Made by a program: the position numbers and the translations under genes
Assembly (NCBI GenBank): GCA_030549495.1
Contig: JAUIRK010001046.1
Span: forward strand, 334,501 to 398,500
DNA: 64,000 nucleotides
Reading direction: 5' to 3'
Source: Nectonema munidae
Lineage: Eukaryota; Nematomorpha; Nectonematoida; Nectonematidae
Notes under the pieces: generated by a model
Database searches by the model: none
What the model saw: the letters and a program-made list of their open reading frames with translations, nothing else
What the model was told of the DNA's origin: nothing
Part shown: piece by piece, positions 24,721-46,700 of the stretch
Position numbering within the stretch: position 1 is the stretch's first letter
How the letters are laid out: each line of letters begins with the position of its first letter

Positions 24721-26470
24721 ATTCAATTTAGATGAGTTATCTATATTTTCTCTATTTCTTTCAGAGCAAAGAAGTCGAGTTTAAATAATTTAGAGAGGGG
24801 ATACTTCCATTTAGAACTTCTACTTTCTTTCTTTATTCGGGCGGCTCTTCGTTTCAATACCAAGATGTCTGTCATTAAGTAAGCAACTAAAATTTAGTCA
24901 ACCACCTTTTATAATTCATAAGTGAACCTTCAACAGATTTATTTAAAATTCCACGATTTCCACTTCATTTTTAATCGAAATTATTTAAGATCTCATAAAA
25001 GTTCATCAAAAAGTGCAGATTAAAATTTATTTTCTTAAAAATATGTTTAAAAATTTTCAGCAAAACTCAATATTTTTTTAATAAGTCAAATAGCTTGACC
25101 AATAAGTAACTTTTTAAATCTATCAGTTTGTGATTAGTTACTTTGTAAAATGGTTTTTTCGTTACTTGATTAGTTACGACAATTAAATAATGAATTAGTT
25201 AAATAATATATAAATTTTAATAATTAGTTTTACTACTAGTTGTTTTTAGTTTATTAATTGGTCAGCTTTTATATTATTTTTTTGTCTATTTGATTGAGTA
25301 AAAATTAGTCTATCAGTTTGGTTCGGCTATATTTTTTAGTTGTCGTTATCGCATCCAAAGGAAGAATAATCTTATATAACTAGAAAAATAAACTATATAT
25401 TTAGTTTTAGGTATATTTGTTTCTTTATTAGTTAGACAAATAGTTGAGGAAGAGGTAACTTTTCAAATGTTATGCTGTTTTCAAGTTAGTTACCATTGTT
25501 AAGTTTATGAGAGATGCAAAATATTAATTAAAACATGGTTATTAACAGGGGCCTTTAAATTTTCTAATAGCTCCCTCTCTGCCTCTTTCACCCAACAAGA
25601 TCGGCTTGGATACGGTCCTGCCAAAATTATCTGGTTCCGGCTCCCAGGAACAAATTTTAGACTTTTTTTGAGGTCCCAACGCAGAGAACAAATTTCATTA
25701 TGTTACTATTTATCAGTATGAATATTTTTCGAATTTCTCTCCAATCAATTTTTTTATTTCTGAAAATAATGCTTTAATTTATTACTTTATATTTTAACAA
25801 CAAACAAAAATTCTAAAAGATAGAGCACAAATTAATCGTAATAAAAATTGTTTGAAAAAGATTAATAGTTGATTGGACATTAGAATCGCACTCACAATAT
25901 TACTATTATTTATCTTTCCAACACACTCTTCTATCCATACAAATATAACGTAACGCAATATGTCAGTGTTGTTTAATTGTATTACAAATTGTTACATGAA
26001 GAGAGAGAGAAAGTGTTCAAAAAATAAAATTTGAAAAGACTTAGAATATTATTGAAAATTTGATTAGGATGAGTTTAAAGGATCAAATCTCTTTTATAAA
26101 AGATAGGTCTGCAAAGAATCACTGTTGATGCTATTATATAAAAAAGATTTCAATGACATATAAGTATTATCATTGTCCAAGCTCAATTCAAGGATTTCCA
26201 AAAAAGGTTTGTCATGTTGGATTCACAAACCCAGCAAAACTGCCCTCATGCATAAAAAAGGATGCAATCAAAAGCCAAAACGATAGAGGCCTCAGACAGG
26301 AAATTTATCGCTGAATATGGAAAATAAAACTCCAGTTTTAAATCTTTTTCATGTCTAGTACTGCGCACTTCATAAGTAAGCTTTCTACTCAGATTCGCAA
26401 AGCCGAATCGAGATATTCCTTCCATTCACCTAAAATGAGAAATGCGATCCAACAAAGAGGCAAAATTTCA
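24721..26470. other. No supported gene
   Basis: Intergenic, AT-rich, lying downstream of the BiP poly(A) signal. Apart from the SINE fragment nothing was recognised. Confidence 0.4.
25331..25378 (-). repeat. Fragment of SINE family 1 (tail)
   Basis: Matches the non-tRNA part of the SINE at 4226-4265: AGTTGTCGTTATCGCATCC and GAATAATCTT. No tRNA-like head remains. Confidence 0.55.
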
Positions 26471-26480
26471 GACTGTCAAT

Positions 26481-26486
26481 TTTATT
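26481..26486 (-). terminator. Polyadenylation signal of BiP
   Basis: AATAAA about 80 nt downstream of the HDEL stop codon on the minus strand. Confidence 0.55.
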
Positions 26487-26566
26487 TAACAAGATGTAAA
26501 AAAATATCTTAAAAACATTATAATCACAAGTATATGCAATCTGAAAATGGTGGTTATATATTTGCA

Positions 26567-35517
<8,951 letters not shown>

Positions 35518-35604
35518 ATTCAGAAAACACTTCTAAAGATTAATAGTTTAAATACTAAAATTAAATAAAAATGTAATGTATAAAGCATATACTTTATCTC
35601 TAAC

Positions 35605-35618
35605 GATTATATATAAAG
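35605..35618 (-). promoter_or_regulatory. Candidate TATA box of BiP
   Basis: TTTATATATAATC on the minus strand, about 90 bp before the start codon and 55-70 bp downstream of the ERSE-like site. Position and order fit a GRP78 promoter, but AT richness makes chance TATA matches common. Confidence 0.4.
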
Positions 35619-35672
35619 ATTTATTAAATTTGAGACGACTTTAAAGAAACGTGGAAATGAAAGGATAGAAGA

Positions 35673-35691
35673 CGTGTTCAAATATTATTGG
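35673..35691 (-). promoter_or_regulatory. ERSE-like element upstream of BiP
   Basis: On the minus strand, CCAAT (35691-35687), exactly nine bases, then ACACG (35677-35673). The ER stress response element consensus is CCAAT-N9-CCACG, so this is one mismatch away with correct spacing. It lies about 155 bp upstream of the BiP start codon. A further CCACG is at 35654-35650. Confidence 0.6.
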
Positions 35692-35867
35692 TATAAAACA
35701 AAGATAAAAATAAATAAAAAAAATTTGAAAATGTTTTTGAAAAAAGTTATTGAATTTTTTTAATTAAGATACTAACTAATCAATTATTTAATATCTTACT
35801 AATCAAAATAATTAATTAAATTTCATCTTTTATTTTAACTTTATTTTTCTTTTACTTATTTTTAGCC

Positions 35868-36020
35868 TAAGTAAGGTTGGTTAGGTACTGGGTTTTGATA
35901 ACACAAGGTCTTGGCTTCGATCGCACATCAAGCCTACTTTCTCATAGTTCGATACAAGCGGCGTAATTGTGCCTTCTCCATGAAAACACTGCACAGTTCC
36001 TTTATCTTTACTTATTTTAA
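35868..36020 (+). repeat. Possible tRNA-derived SINE, family 3
   Basis: GGTTGGTTAGGTACTGGG resembles an A box and GGCTTCGATCGC, about 35 bp on, resembles a B box, within a 65-bp tRNA-like stretch. A non-tRNA body follows. Single copy in this window, so the call is tentative. Confidence 0.4.
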
Positions 36021-36714
36021 ATAACCCGAGTGAAATTAGTGGAATGTCAGTGGGTAAAATTATAAGTTTCTGATAGTTTCTGAGAAAATTAGATCAAATG
36101 TTCAGAATAAATAAGAGCATTGATTCATGAAATTCTTTACTTTATATTATTTATTAATTTGATAATATTTTTTAGAAAGATAAAATATCTTTGCAAAGAA
36201 ATGCAAAAAAGTTATAATGTGATCTTCAATTTTTTGTGCGATTTGCAAAAAAAATTTCACCGTGAATGCCAAAATCTTACTCTTCAACAAATCAATATTT
36301 CTTATATCTTGATGTTTTTTTGTTTATATTGAAATAAATTTAATTCGAATTTGACTATTTTGTGCTTTCAAGGGTTTCGCCAATTCGACATGGCAAAATT
36401 AAATTATAATTTTTTTGAAAATTTGGAGAAACCATTTATCTTTTTTTGTGTAAAAGCAATCAAATTGGATAGCAAATGAGTTTCTGGCCAAAAAATATTT
36501 ATACCACCATATTCTTTTCCAAGAACATCAAAAAAATCTACGTTATAAACGGTAGGACTATACACACAAACAAATAAGAACTTGAAATTAAAAATAATAT
36601 TAGATAAATGTTTAAAATAAAAAGATACATAGATATTGAAGTATAAACAAGGGTTGGCAATAGAGTATTGTTAAATATTTTTATGTCTCCCATTCTCTTG
36701 TCAGGCCACATATA
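36021..36714. other. No supported gene
   Basis: AT-rich spacer between the SINE-like sequence and the Tigger terminus. The 70-codon ORF at 36120-36332 has no coding signature. Confidence 0.4.
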
Positions 36715-37283
36715 CAGTAAAACCTGTCTACAGCGACACCTTTAATATACGACTCTCTGTTAACAGAGACCTAAATTTTTTCAAAAGTTTGTTTATTAGA
36801 CTATGAATAGATTTTTTACCTTTATTATACGACCCTGCGTTATGCGACATGCGACCTTATTTAACGTTTTTTTTTTGGTATTATTTACCTCTTATTTACG
36901 ACTTTTTCAAAAAACTATTTTATTTTACCAAAGTTTTAAAACGGCTACAAGTTATTTTTCAAATTTTATCTATTAAAAATATTTTTAACTTTAAATAAAA
37001 GCTTAAAAACTATTATTTAATTTTTTTATATTTATTAATTATTTTATATTTATTTTTCAAATTACTTCAACTGTATAATTATTTTTTTTTATTTTGTTTT
37101 AAAAAAAATTTTTATGTAAGGTTTTCTAGGTGAAGGTAAAGTTACCGTGGGGTGTTAATTTGACTAGTCACAGCTTTTTTTTATTACAAAATTTAAAGGG
37201 CTATAAATTCAGTGTATAATATACAGTGTAATAGTTGTTCTATAATTAATCAAGTAAAATCTCTTAAAGATTTGAACCTTATT

Positions 37284-37462
37284 GGTTGGTTGGTTGGAGA
37301 TATCAAAGCACTTTCAGCCGTAAGGCTATATGCTCGCATTATGCTTAAGATAGTTAATCACAGTTTTTGTGAATTTGTTTTTAGAGTTGAGAGCCTTGGG
37401 GATCGAACCCCTGACCTTCAACTGTTAAGCTGAGAGGTACACCCTAACAACAATTGAGGCTC
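37284..37462 (-). repeat. tRNA-derived SINE, family 2, intact copy
   Basis: Flanked by a perfect 12-bp duplication ttgaaccttatt (37272-37283, 37463-37474). On the minus strand it has a tRNA-like head with B box GGTTCGATCCC (37395-37405 region) and ends in a (CCAA)n-type tail. Inserted in the Tigger 5' region. Confidence 0.85.
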
Positions 37463-37694
37463 TTGAACCTTATTAAATAAATATCATTTTTTTAAGAATT
37501 TTATTAGTAAAAAATTTGAGAGATTTTTTAAATTTAAAAAGCGACTTTTTCCTATTTGTTTGAGAATAGAGAAAATGCACATCTATAATTTAAAATTAAA
37601 AGTAATGAGTAAACGAGGAATTTTATTTTAATAAATACCTTCTATTTGAAATTACTCTTAGGTTTTTATCTCACATTAAAATAAACATCTTGTT

Positions 37695-39218
37695 TATTTT
37701 TTAGAGGCAAAAAAAAGTAAAACACTGTTACCTTAACATCAAGCAAAAAATCGAAGTTATCGATAAAAATGAAAGTGGTGTTCCATGTTATAAGCTAGCT
37801 GAAGATTATCATGTTGGAAAGACACAGATTTAAAATATTATCAAAAATTAAGAAAAAATTAAACAAATGTGAAATACAGGTATCAATTCAAAATGTAAAA
37901 CATTAATAGTTAGATTATCTCACGAAAAAGTTAATACTTCAATTTAGGAGTGGTTTTGTGTAATGAGAGCAAAAAATATTTCTATTTCTGGTGTGATGAT
38001 TCAAGAGAAGGCTATACAGATTGCAGGAGAAGTTGGTGATGTCAATTTTAAAGCTTCTAATGGTTGGCTAGAGTGTTTTCTTAAAAGAAATTCTATACAA
38101 CTAGAAAATCTACACGGAGAGTAGTTTTTCGTGAATCAAGATGTTGTTAATGAGTGGTTTGCTAGGATAAAGTTAATTTATGATGGATACACCATGGAAA
38201 ATATTTTTAACGATGACGAAACTGGATTATTTTATAAAGTTTTGCCATTAAAATCAATGATTTTGAAAAACGATATTTGTAAAAATGGAAAAAAATCCAA
38301 ACTAAGGCTAACTATACTTTTATGTTGTAGTGCCTTGGGAGAAAAACTCTCGCCTCTAATATTGGATTCAATCAAAACCCCTGTTGCCTGAAAAATACAT
38401 GTCTTACCACATTAGGAGTGCAATATTTTGCTAATAAGAAGGCATGGATGACTGGTCAAATTTTTTTTACATGGATACAAAGACTAAATAATAAAATGAT
38501 CAAACAAAAAAGATCTATTTTAATGATGGTTGATAATGTAACTTCACATACGAACATCACACTTTCTAATATCAAAGTTGTTTTTATACCTCCCAACACG
38601 ACATCGATCACCCAACCTTTGGACATGGGTGTTATAAAAAACTTCAAGCATTTCTATAGAAAAGAGTTTTTGAAAGAAGTTATTTCAAAAATTGAAATTG
38701 ATCATAATCCTCAAGAAGTTATTAAGAAAATAAATCTTCTAGATGTTTTTATTTGGATTAAAAAAGCCTGGAGTTTAGTTGAGCCTACTACAATTATAAA
38801 CTGCTTTAAAAAGTGTGGTTTTGATATAACAGAAGGAGGCACAATCGTTTCAGAAAACTCATTTGCCCTTCCATCAAACTGCTTTGTTCTTCTTGAAAAA
38901 ATAAGTTGGGATGACTATGCCAATTTTGATGAGAAGTTGGAAACATGTGCTGATAAAGAAGAGTGTATCTTTGATATAGATACATCATGCGAAAATGAAG
39001 TTGATAAATGTTTAGAAGAAGATGAATCAGAAGATGTTAAAATAAAAATTAAAACATCAGAAGTAATTTGTAGTGTTAAAACTTTAGAAAGGTTTGCATT
39101 ACAAATAAAGTCTGAGACTCTTTTTAATTTAGCAAAAAGTGCACATGATTGTGTTGAAAATCATCAAATGTCTAATTTGAAACAGACGAATCTTGAAACA
39201 TTTCTAAAAAAACATTAA
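37695..39218 (+). pseudogene. Tigger/pogo transposase (CENP-B HTH + DDE)
   Basis: In order: the CENP-B-type HTH start (LNIKQKIEVIDKNESGVP, LAEDYHVGK; about 37725-37825), the second HTH (FKASNGWLECFLKRN) and the DDE domain. The DDE domain has NDDETGLFYKVLP (38205-38245), then in an open frame from 38418 MMVDNVTSHT and PPNTTSITQPLDMGVIKNF. These supply all three catalytic Asp positions (DETG, VDN, PLD). An acidic C-terminal tail follows. At least five in-frame stops or frameshifts before 38418 make it a pseudogene, although the last 266 codons are open. Confidence 0.88.
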
Positions 39219-39360
39219 TTTTTATAAATAAAGTCATATGTTTTACCTCTTTGTATTATTTTTCTTTAATTAAAATATAGCCTATCTATTTTTGAACCTC
39301 TCTCTAACGACCCTCTGTCTACAGCGACTTTTTTTTAGCAGCAAAGTCAAGTCGCAAGTA

Positions 39361-40740
39361 TAAATATTTTGAGTTATTCTTTTTGTCTCAAACATTAAAG
39401 GCATTTAAATTAAAAAAATTTTTTTTTGCTGTTTAAATATTAACTGTAACAACAAGAATAATATTTTTTCTATCTAGCATTTGAAGCTCTCCTTTATTTT
39501 TACTAAATTTCTGGAGTCAAAATATTTAAAATTTTCACTTTTTAAAATATATTTGAGATATAATCTAAACCTAACCCTAGAACAAAAAATCTTATTCTTT
39601 TCGAATATATATTTTCAAAATAGCATTATATAACTCCAACTCTAAAGCTAAAAAATTTCTTATTAATTTTAAAATGACATTTTCTAAACCTAAGCCGAAA
39701 AATCTCTTATTCTTTTTATAATACTTCATTATAGTTTCACTATAACATAAAGATCATTAAAAATTGCATCCCTATCCCTTTTCAAAAAGACAAAATCTTT
39801 ACTAAGTTGTCTTTCAATTTTTATTACTTCAAAACAAACAATGAGTAATTATATAAACTACTAAATTAAAAGAACATCAAAATCTAGGTAATTGAAAGAA
39901 TATTCAAAATTACGGAGAAAAAATGGGCAATTAGACAGCGTGGTAAATAGGATGTATAATGCCAATATTAGAGAGTGTGAGTGATACATTCTTAGCATTC
40001 TACATTTGTACGTAGCTTGTGGCACTTCTTATGAATATTAAAAACATATCTCGAACAATTTGGTAAGATACCCGAGGTATGTGTCTAGGTTTCGTTTTTA
40101 TTAACGCAGTATCGCCAAGAGGGCTAATCTGCGTGATACGAGTACTTAATTTATATGGATTTAAAAAAATAATTATGTTCGTCATAAATACAATAACCAT
40201 AAATAACATGGGTGATCATAGAGAACTTAGGAGAAACGGGCATACACAGATCTGATTACTCCGAATCTTTCTCCAACACAGTACGGTAATTACAAGGTGT
40301 TTTTGTAGTTAAACTTTGGGTTTCATGTTGTAAACATTTTGGGAACTAAAGGAACAAAATGGTCAGGATTTGAACTAATATGACTAATAAAACTTGAAAA
40401 TGTAAGCTGAATCATCATTAGAATTATAGGGAGGATAAACTAATCTTATAGGCTTGTCTATTACTGTTGCAAGTGCCCAAATTATAAAAACATTCGACCC
40501 ACCCACTTCTATACATACACTTTTTATTGCATCTTCTTGACGGCTAAATTATATTTTTCAAAATTTCTAATAAGTTCTAAAGCCTAAAACTTATTTTTCT
40601 AATAAGTTCTAACAATAGCCGCTTTCATTGTAACATTTTAATCACTAATGCTTATGAAAGAAGCAATGTTTAAAATTAAAATCTAAGAATCAATATATTT
40701 TTTAATAAAATTTATCTTTTTATTTTTACTCCATTTTATA
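39361..40740. other. SRSF1 upstream region, no gene seen
   Basis: 1.4 kb between the Tigger end and the SRSF1 start codon. It should hold the SRSF1 promoter and 5' UTR, but no clear TATA box or other motif was recognised. The minus ORF at 40000-40209 is unsupported. Confidence 0.4.
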
Positions 40741-40750
40741 AAAAAATTTT

Positions 40751-43700
40751 ATGTCTTCAAGTTCCGAAAATAGAATTTATGTTGGAAATCTACCTCCCGA
40801 TGTTAGAAACAGGGATATTGAAGATTTGTTTAGCAAGTATGGAAAGATTGTAAGAGTGGATTTGAAAAATTCTAGAGGCCCTCCTTTTTGTTTTATTCAG
40901 TACCACAATTATAGGTAAACTACTATATTTATTTTTATTAGTTTGGTTAACATATTCGAAAATAGGAGGTAGTTTAGATATATGTTTAAATTATTGAATA
41001 ATATTTATAATATGTTAATTTGCTCTATTATATTTTTTCAAGTATTTTTACAAGGACTGGAAGAATGCTTATGGGTCTCCTGTTTTTGAGGGATGAGGTC
41101 TTTTATTAAGCTTTTGGGAGTAGTAGTAATTTCTTAATTTCAAAGGACTTGGTTAATCTGCGCTCATGTGCTTCAGATAGCATTTACAGCTGTAGACTGA
41201 TTGGGGAATTAAGCCTATATACAGCAACTCCTGTTTCTCCAATCATTGTTCACAAACTCTTGACAATTAAAATATTATTGGGGTGGTTGCCTGTTCATTG
41301 GATTTTACACTCTTATAGGATTGCTTGATTTATCTCATGTCACGACACTTATTCTTCCTGATCAGACAGAAATACTATCTTGGTTGAAGGACGGTTTGGT
41401 GTTACCATCTAAGTCAGCTCTGAATAAAGCATTGCGATGGCTAACGAATAAGAACCCTGCTCAGCAGATTTTATACAAGTCGTTTGACCCGGCTTACAGT
41501 ATACTGTTGAATTGGGCACTTCCAATTTTTCCTGATAGTGGTTTAGCACACATCACTGTATGGATATCTATGAACCCCACCCGGGAGGAACAATCTTTTC
41601 TGGATTCTGTGGCACTGGATTACATAATGACAATTGCAGATCGGGCTTTCTGGGTATGCATGAAAGTGCACAATGTCAATACCTTCTTTAGTCCGGCTGA
41701 TAGTGAATTACCCCCGTTGTACTTGCTAGCCAAGGATGAGGACCAAACACATGAGGGACTATGGAGTTATTCTCCTCTTCCCTAAGGAATTGAGTGCTTA
41801 GTTGGTTTGTGTACTAACTTAGACTCTATTGTCCATTTTGTGTTATATCAACCAAATGCACCGGTTATAAGCTAACTGGGACAGGTTGCATTTAAGAAAA
41901 AAAATTATCGTGAGAATTGGTGGTCTGCTCAACCCATGTGGAAGTATACTCCGATCCCACCTGAGTGCATCTTCGCACATCGCCTGGATTTTGAAATCTA
42001 TGTAAGAAAGTCCCGCCTGAAGACCCTAGTAATAAGTCATCGATTAATTCTGCTAGCTGGGACACTCGAGATATAATTTCTTGCCTAATCAAATCCTGCA
42101 AGCAGGGACTAGTGTTCGTTACCTTCAACCACAAAAGCAATTTTCGATTCTCTTTGACGGCTTTGCCGCCTTCGAAACTACGAAGAGATGAAAGTTGGAG
42201 AGTCCTAATAGGATCTCTTAAAAAAGATCCAATAAATAGGAGAAAGGGCCTTGGGTGTTGGTAATGTCACATAAATAGTCAGGAATACATCGAACTGGAG
42301 TAACATAATGAGCTGGTCATTTCTTTCGGGAAAACAGTTTTGCAATATGTCAGTTGTTCAATTGGGGATGGGGAAAATGGGCCTGTAACTAATTCGGGCA
42401 AGAAGCCATATGTCCATGAAGTGAGATATAGCCGCAGAGAGAATGTGCAGTTGGAACTCAGGGAATGTATAGAGCAGAAAGATTGGTAAGATGGCAGAAT
42501 GGAACCTAAAATGGCTTGCTCGAACGTTGGAGCTATCAATGAGACTGGATGGAATCGATTACGAATGAACCGCATTGATCGGGCATCTGAAGCACGTACA
42601 AGATGGAGCAGAGATGTTGTAGCATACCGAGGATCGGAAAGTGTGTCATGCCGATTGACGGAAGATACTCTATTAAAAACATTGGAGATAGAAGAGACAA
42701 CTCCGATGGAAGAAGACTCCATGATACTGTGTAATAGGGACAGGTTGATTGGCCGAATAGCAACTAAGGTGTTAATCATGTCTTGTTTCTCTGTTTCGAA
42801 CACAGAGACAATCATACTCTTGATAACTCGATTACGTACCAGGGGTGATTGTTTTAAGAAGGTTTCTGTATAACTCTTTAGCGTGGCCTCTAAGCTCTGA
42901 GGCTTTATTACGTTGAGACTATAGGGATAGGCAATCATTGTCTCTAAGATATGCTCTGAAACAGAGTCAAGTTGTAGTTGGAGAACATTGGTAATGTCAG
43001 GTCGGAGTGCAGCTTGTGTGGTCCAAAGATGTTTGAGAATGGTCAGGCAATCAGTGAGTGGGTCACGGTGCCCAGCATAGAGAAAAGCAGTTAGCAGCAG
43101 GAACGGGAAAAAGCCTAAAGCAGTATTGAGGATTGATATAAGAGCTAATTGATTATCCGATAGTTTCACCAGCTGGCTATATCGGGGAGTAAGTAACAAG
43201 GCAGCATAACATTCCAGTAAAGCATACAATGGTCCAAGCAGTGGGTGAGAAAGAGTTGTAGCAATGTTTGATCCTCCGGACATGGCGGTGGTGATGATTG
43301 TTCGTAAGCCAAGATCTGCTTCTGCCCCACCAGCAAAAGATCGTAAAACAGCTTTGAGGCCATTGTTCACTAAGCGTCCATTATAATAATAGTTTCTTTG
43401 ATAGGAAACAAGCACATTCGAATACCAAATATCCGATATTTTTAAAGTCAAGCCCACTTTATGGAAGTTCAGAGCCAGGGAGTTCTTCACGGCAGTAAGC
43501 AAAGATCTGTTAGCAGATCCTATCGGAATTTGCAGTAACAACACCTGGTTGTCACCCGCCCCGATCAGTTGGTATTCCAATGAGTAATTTCTCATAGAGG
43601 TTTTGATGATCAATATGGTTAAGATAGACCACAATTTCTGGAAGATTCCTTGATTCCCTCCAGTGTGTGCAGTCCACTGATGGAAGCGTGCTGGAGGACA

Positions 43701-46700
43701 AAACTTATTGGAAGAAATCAAAGAGGGTCCAGGAACGTTCGAAGGGCACTATGGCAGTGCTGATTACCGAAGATTTCATTCAACTTGAGGACTAAAGCTC
43801 TTAGATAGAATCTCATATATAGGGGTTATATTATATATATGTTGTTTGTTTTTGGTACAGTAGCTGGAAAGATTTTTTAATGTTTGATGATATTAAATCA
43901 AATCTGAGAGCGAAGTAAATCTTGAGATAGGTTATTTTGTGTAATGCTTTAGTGAGAAGGTTGGAGTATATATGATGTTAATTCCTGTTCTTATGACCGT
44001 ATCTATGAATAAAAGTGACCATCCGAGGTCAGAATAATTTTTCTTACGTTTTGCTATTTTATTTGTAAACAAAGGATTTTTGGGGTATTGGATGTGAAAA
44101 CAATCCACTAGTCCGGTTTAGCTTTCCTGATCGATCAAAGGTAAATCTTTTTGTTTTGTGAGTATAATTCAATGTTCGTTTGTGAACGAGATTTCCGGTT
44201 GGTTTTTAGGGTTTGACGGAGATTTTGCTTTAGTCTGCTAAGCAGTGGGGTCCAGAAGTGGGCATTTTTCGTTTTTAGAAAAGGATTAGATTTGAGTGGC
44301 GAACTTTATGCATGAGGAGATGGTAAAGTTTAGAAAAAGTGAATCAGAGTTGACGTTGTTGTTTGAATTTAGTCTTAGTAATTGGTAAAAATTCGAACTG
44401 AAAAGTTATGTAGTGATAATAAAAACCGAAAGGTAGATCTCAGATATTCTAGTTTTGAATCAAATTGTTTGTCTTCTCAGATGCTATAGGGAAGTCTACG
44501 TGAAATGATGCAATTTTGTTATTTGTGATCTTGAATAAAGTTGGGTCTTGTTCGGTCGCATATGTGTAGGTTCTGAGAGTCAAGAAAATACAGTGTTTGC
44601 GCACCTTTTTGTGATTCCAAGGGTGAGATCTAGCTTTGCAGCCTGCGGAGATATTTTAATATTGTGTTTGAAATGGATGATATGTGTGCAGTGGCAAGGT
44701 TTAGGGAGTTTAAGAAATTGTTAGAATTGGAAAGAAGAGAGTAGTAGGAAACAGAAAAGGGGAGGGATGTTTTGGGAAAAGAGAACGACAAATTTGTACT
44801 GCTGTGAAGAAAATTGATGGAGAAAAGAATAATTCAGTGAAGATGTGATTATGATACATGCAGAGTAGTGTCTTTGTGGAACCCATGACCTTGAGTAACC
44901 CAGTATCTAACCAACCTTACTCACGTCCCTTACGCACAGTAAATGTAAAACCATACAACACTTCGTCTTTTATGTAGTGTCAACAAGTCTACAGCTAAAA
45001 TATCTATAGAACTAGCCACTACAGTTCTTCCTTAGGATTAGGATAGTCTGCGATCGTCCTACACCAAGGGGGTCAACCTTAAGGTTTCGATATTTCAACT
45101 TAAATCAAATGCCCTTTTTCTTAAAAAGTTACAAAATAAATCACAATTATTAAGATTAACAAAATTCAAAATAGTAAATACTTTCTTGCTCTGTCAAAGA
45201 AAAGATAAAACCAGGAATTTACATCAACGTTTTCAGGAAAGAACTTTCTAATTCATCCCACTTGGATCCTAGTATGCGAAAGAAAAGGATAGCAATGCTA
45301 TATTTACGAGCTCTATAGGATGTAATAGGAGAATTGTATAGTCAAATGAAATTGGATAATGTTTTATGTACAGAGTTGATTGTTTTGCAGTCTGCTAATG
45401 GAGATTTGCGTATAACTGTAGATTGGATGAAACCATATCTTCACTCGGAAGCAACTGGGCTAATCTGACGGAACTATAATTGCTCTTCATGAGCAATTAA
45501 CTCTATTGTCCATTTTGTGTTATATCAACCAAACGCACCGGTTATAAGCTAACTGGGGCGAAAAAAAAATCATCGTGAGAGTTGGGTGGCATGGTTGGTA
45601 GTCAGCTCTACCCATGTGGAAGTATAATCCGATCCCACCTGAGTGCATCTTCGCACATCGCCTGGATTTTGAAATCTATGTAAGAAAGTCCCGCCTGAAG
45701 ACCCTAGTAATAAGTCATCGATTAATTCTGCTAGCTGGGACACTCGGGATATAATTTCTTGCCTAATCAAATCCTGCAAGCAGGGACTAGTGTTCGTTAC
45801 CTTCAACCACGAAAGCAATTTTCGATTCTCTTTGACGGCTTTGCCTCCTTCGAAACTACGAAGAGATGAAAGTTGGAGAGTCCGAATAGGATCTTCTGTG
45901 TTAGTTCCCAATAAATATGAGAAAGGGCCTCGGGTGTTGGTAATGTCATATAAATAGTCAGGAATACATCGAACTGGGGTAACATAATGATCTGGTCATT
46001 TCTTTCGGGAAAACAGTTTTGCAATATGTCAGTTGTTCAATTGGGGATGGGGAAAATGGGCCTGTAACTAATTCGGGCAAGAAGCCATATGTCCATGAAG
46101 TGAGATATAGCCGCAGAGAGAATGTGCAGTTGGAACTCAGGGAATGTATAGAGCAGAAAGATTAGTAAGATGGCAGCATGGAACCTAAAATGGCTTGCTC
46201 GAACGTTGGAGCTATCAATGAGACTGGATGGAATCGATTATGAATGAACCGCATTGATCGGGCATCTGAAGCACATACAAGATGGAACAGAGATGTTGTG
46301 GCATACCGAGGATCGGAAAGTGTGTCATGCCGAATGACGGAAGATACTCTATTAAAAACATTGGAGATAGAAGAGACAACTCCGATGGAAGAAGACTCCA
46401 TGATACTGTGTAATAGGGACAGGTTGATTGGCCGAATAGCAACTAAGGTCTTAATCATGGCTTGTTTCTCTGTTTCGAACACAGAGACAATCATACTCTT
46501 GATAACTCGATTAGGTACCAGGGGTGATTGTTGAAAAAAAGACACAAACGAATGAATCAATATAATTAAATAAGAGAAGTAATGAATGAATATTCAAACA
46601 GCGATGCGCGCCACCTTTTTGGCTCCAAAATGATCAAAAATGACATTTTTGTGAACCAAATGGAAAGTTTCATCATATGGTGTGACAGGGTTTTTGATTT

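Larger units (their letters stand above)
36715..39360 (+). mobile_element. Tigger/pogo DNA transposon, right end truncated
   Basis: Starts after TA with CAGTAAAACCTGTCTACAGC, a Tigger-type terminus, followed by repeated ATACGACYCTCTGTT subterminal motifs. At the far side AACGACCCTCTGTCTACAGC (39306-39327) is the usual inner part of a Tigger right end, but the expected GGTTTTACTG tip is missing. A SINE sits between the left end and the transposase. Confidence 0.75.

Noticed and set aside
42499..42873. 124-codon plus ORF (and 46244-46534)
   Set aside because: Antisense shadows of the two viral L fragments.
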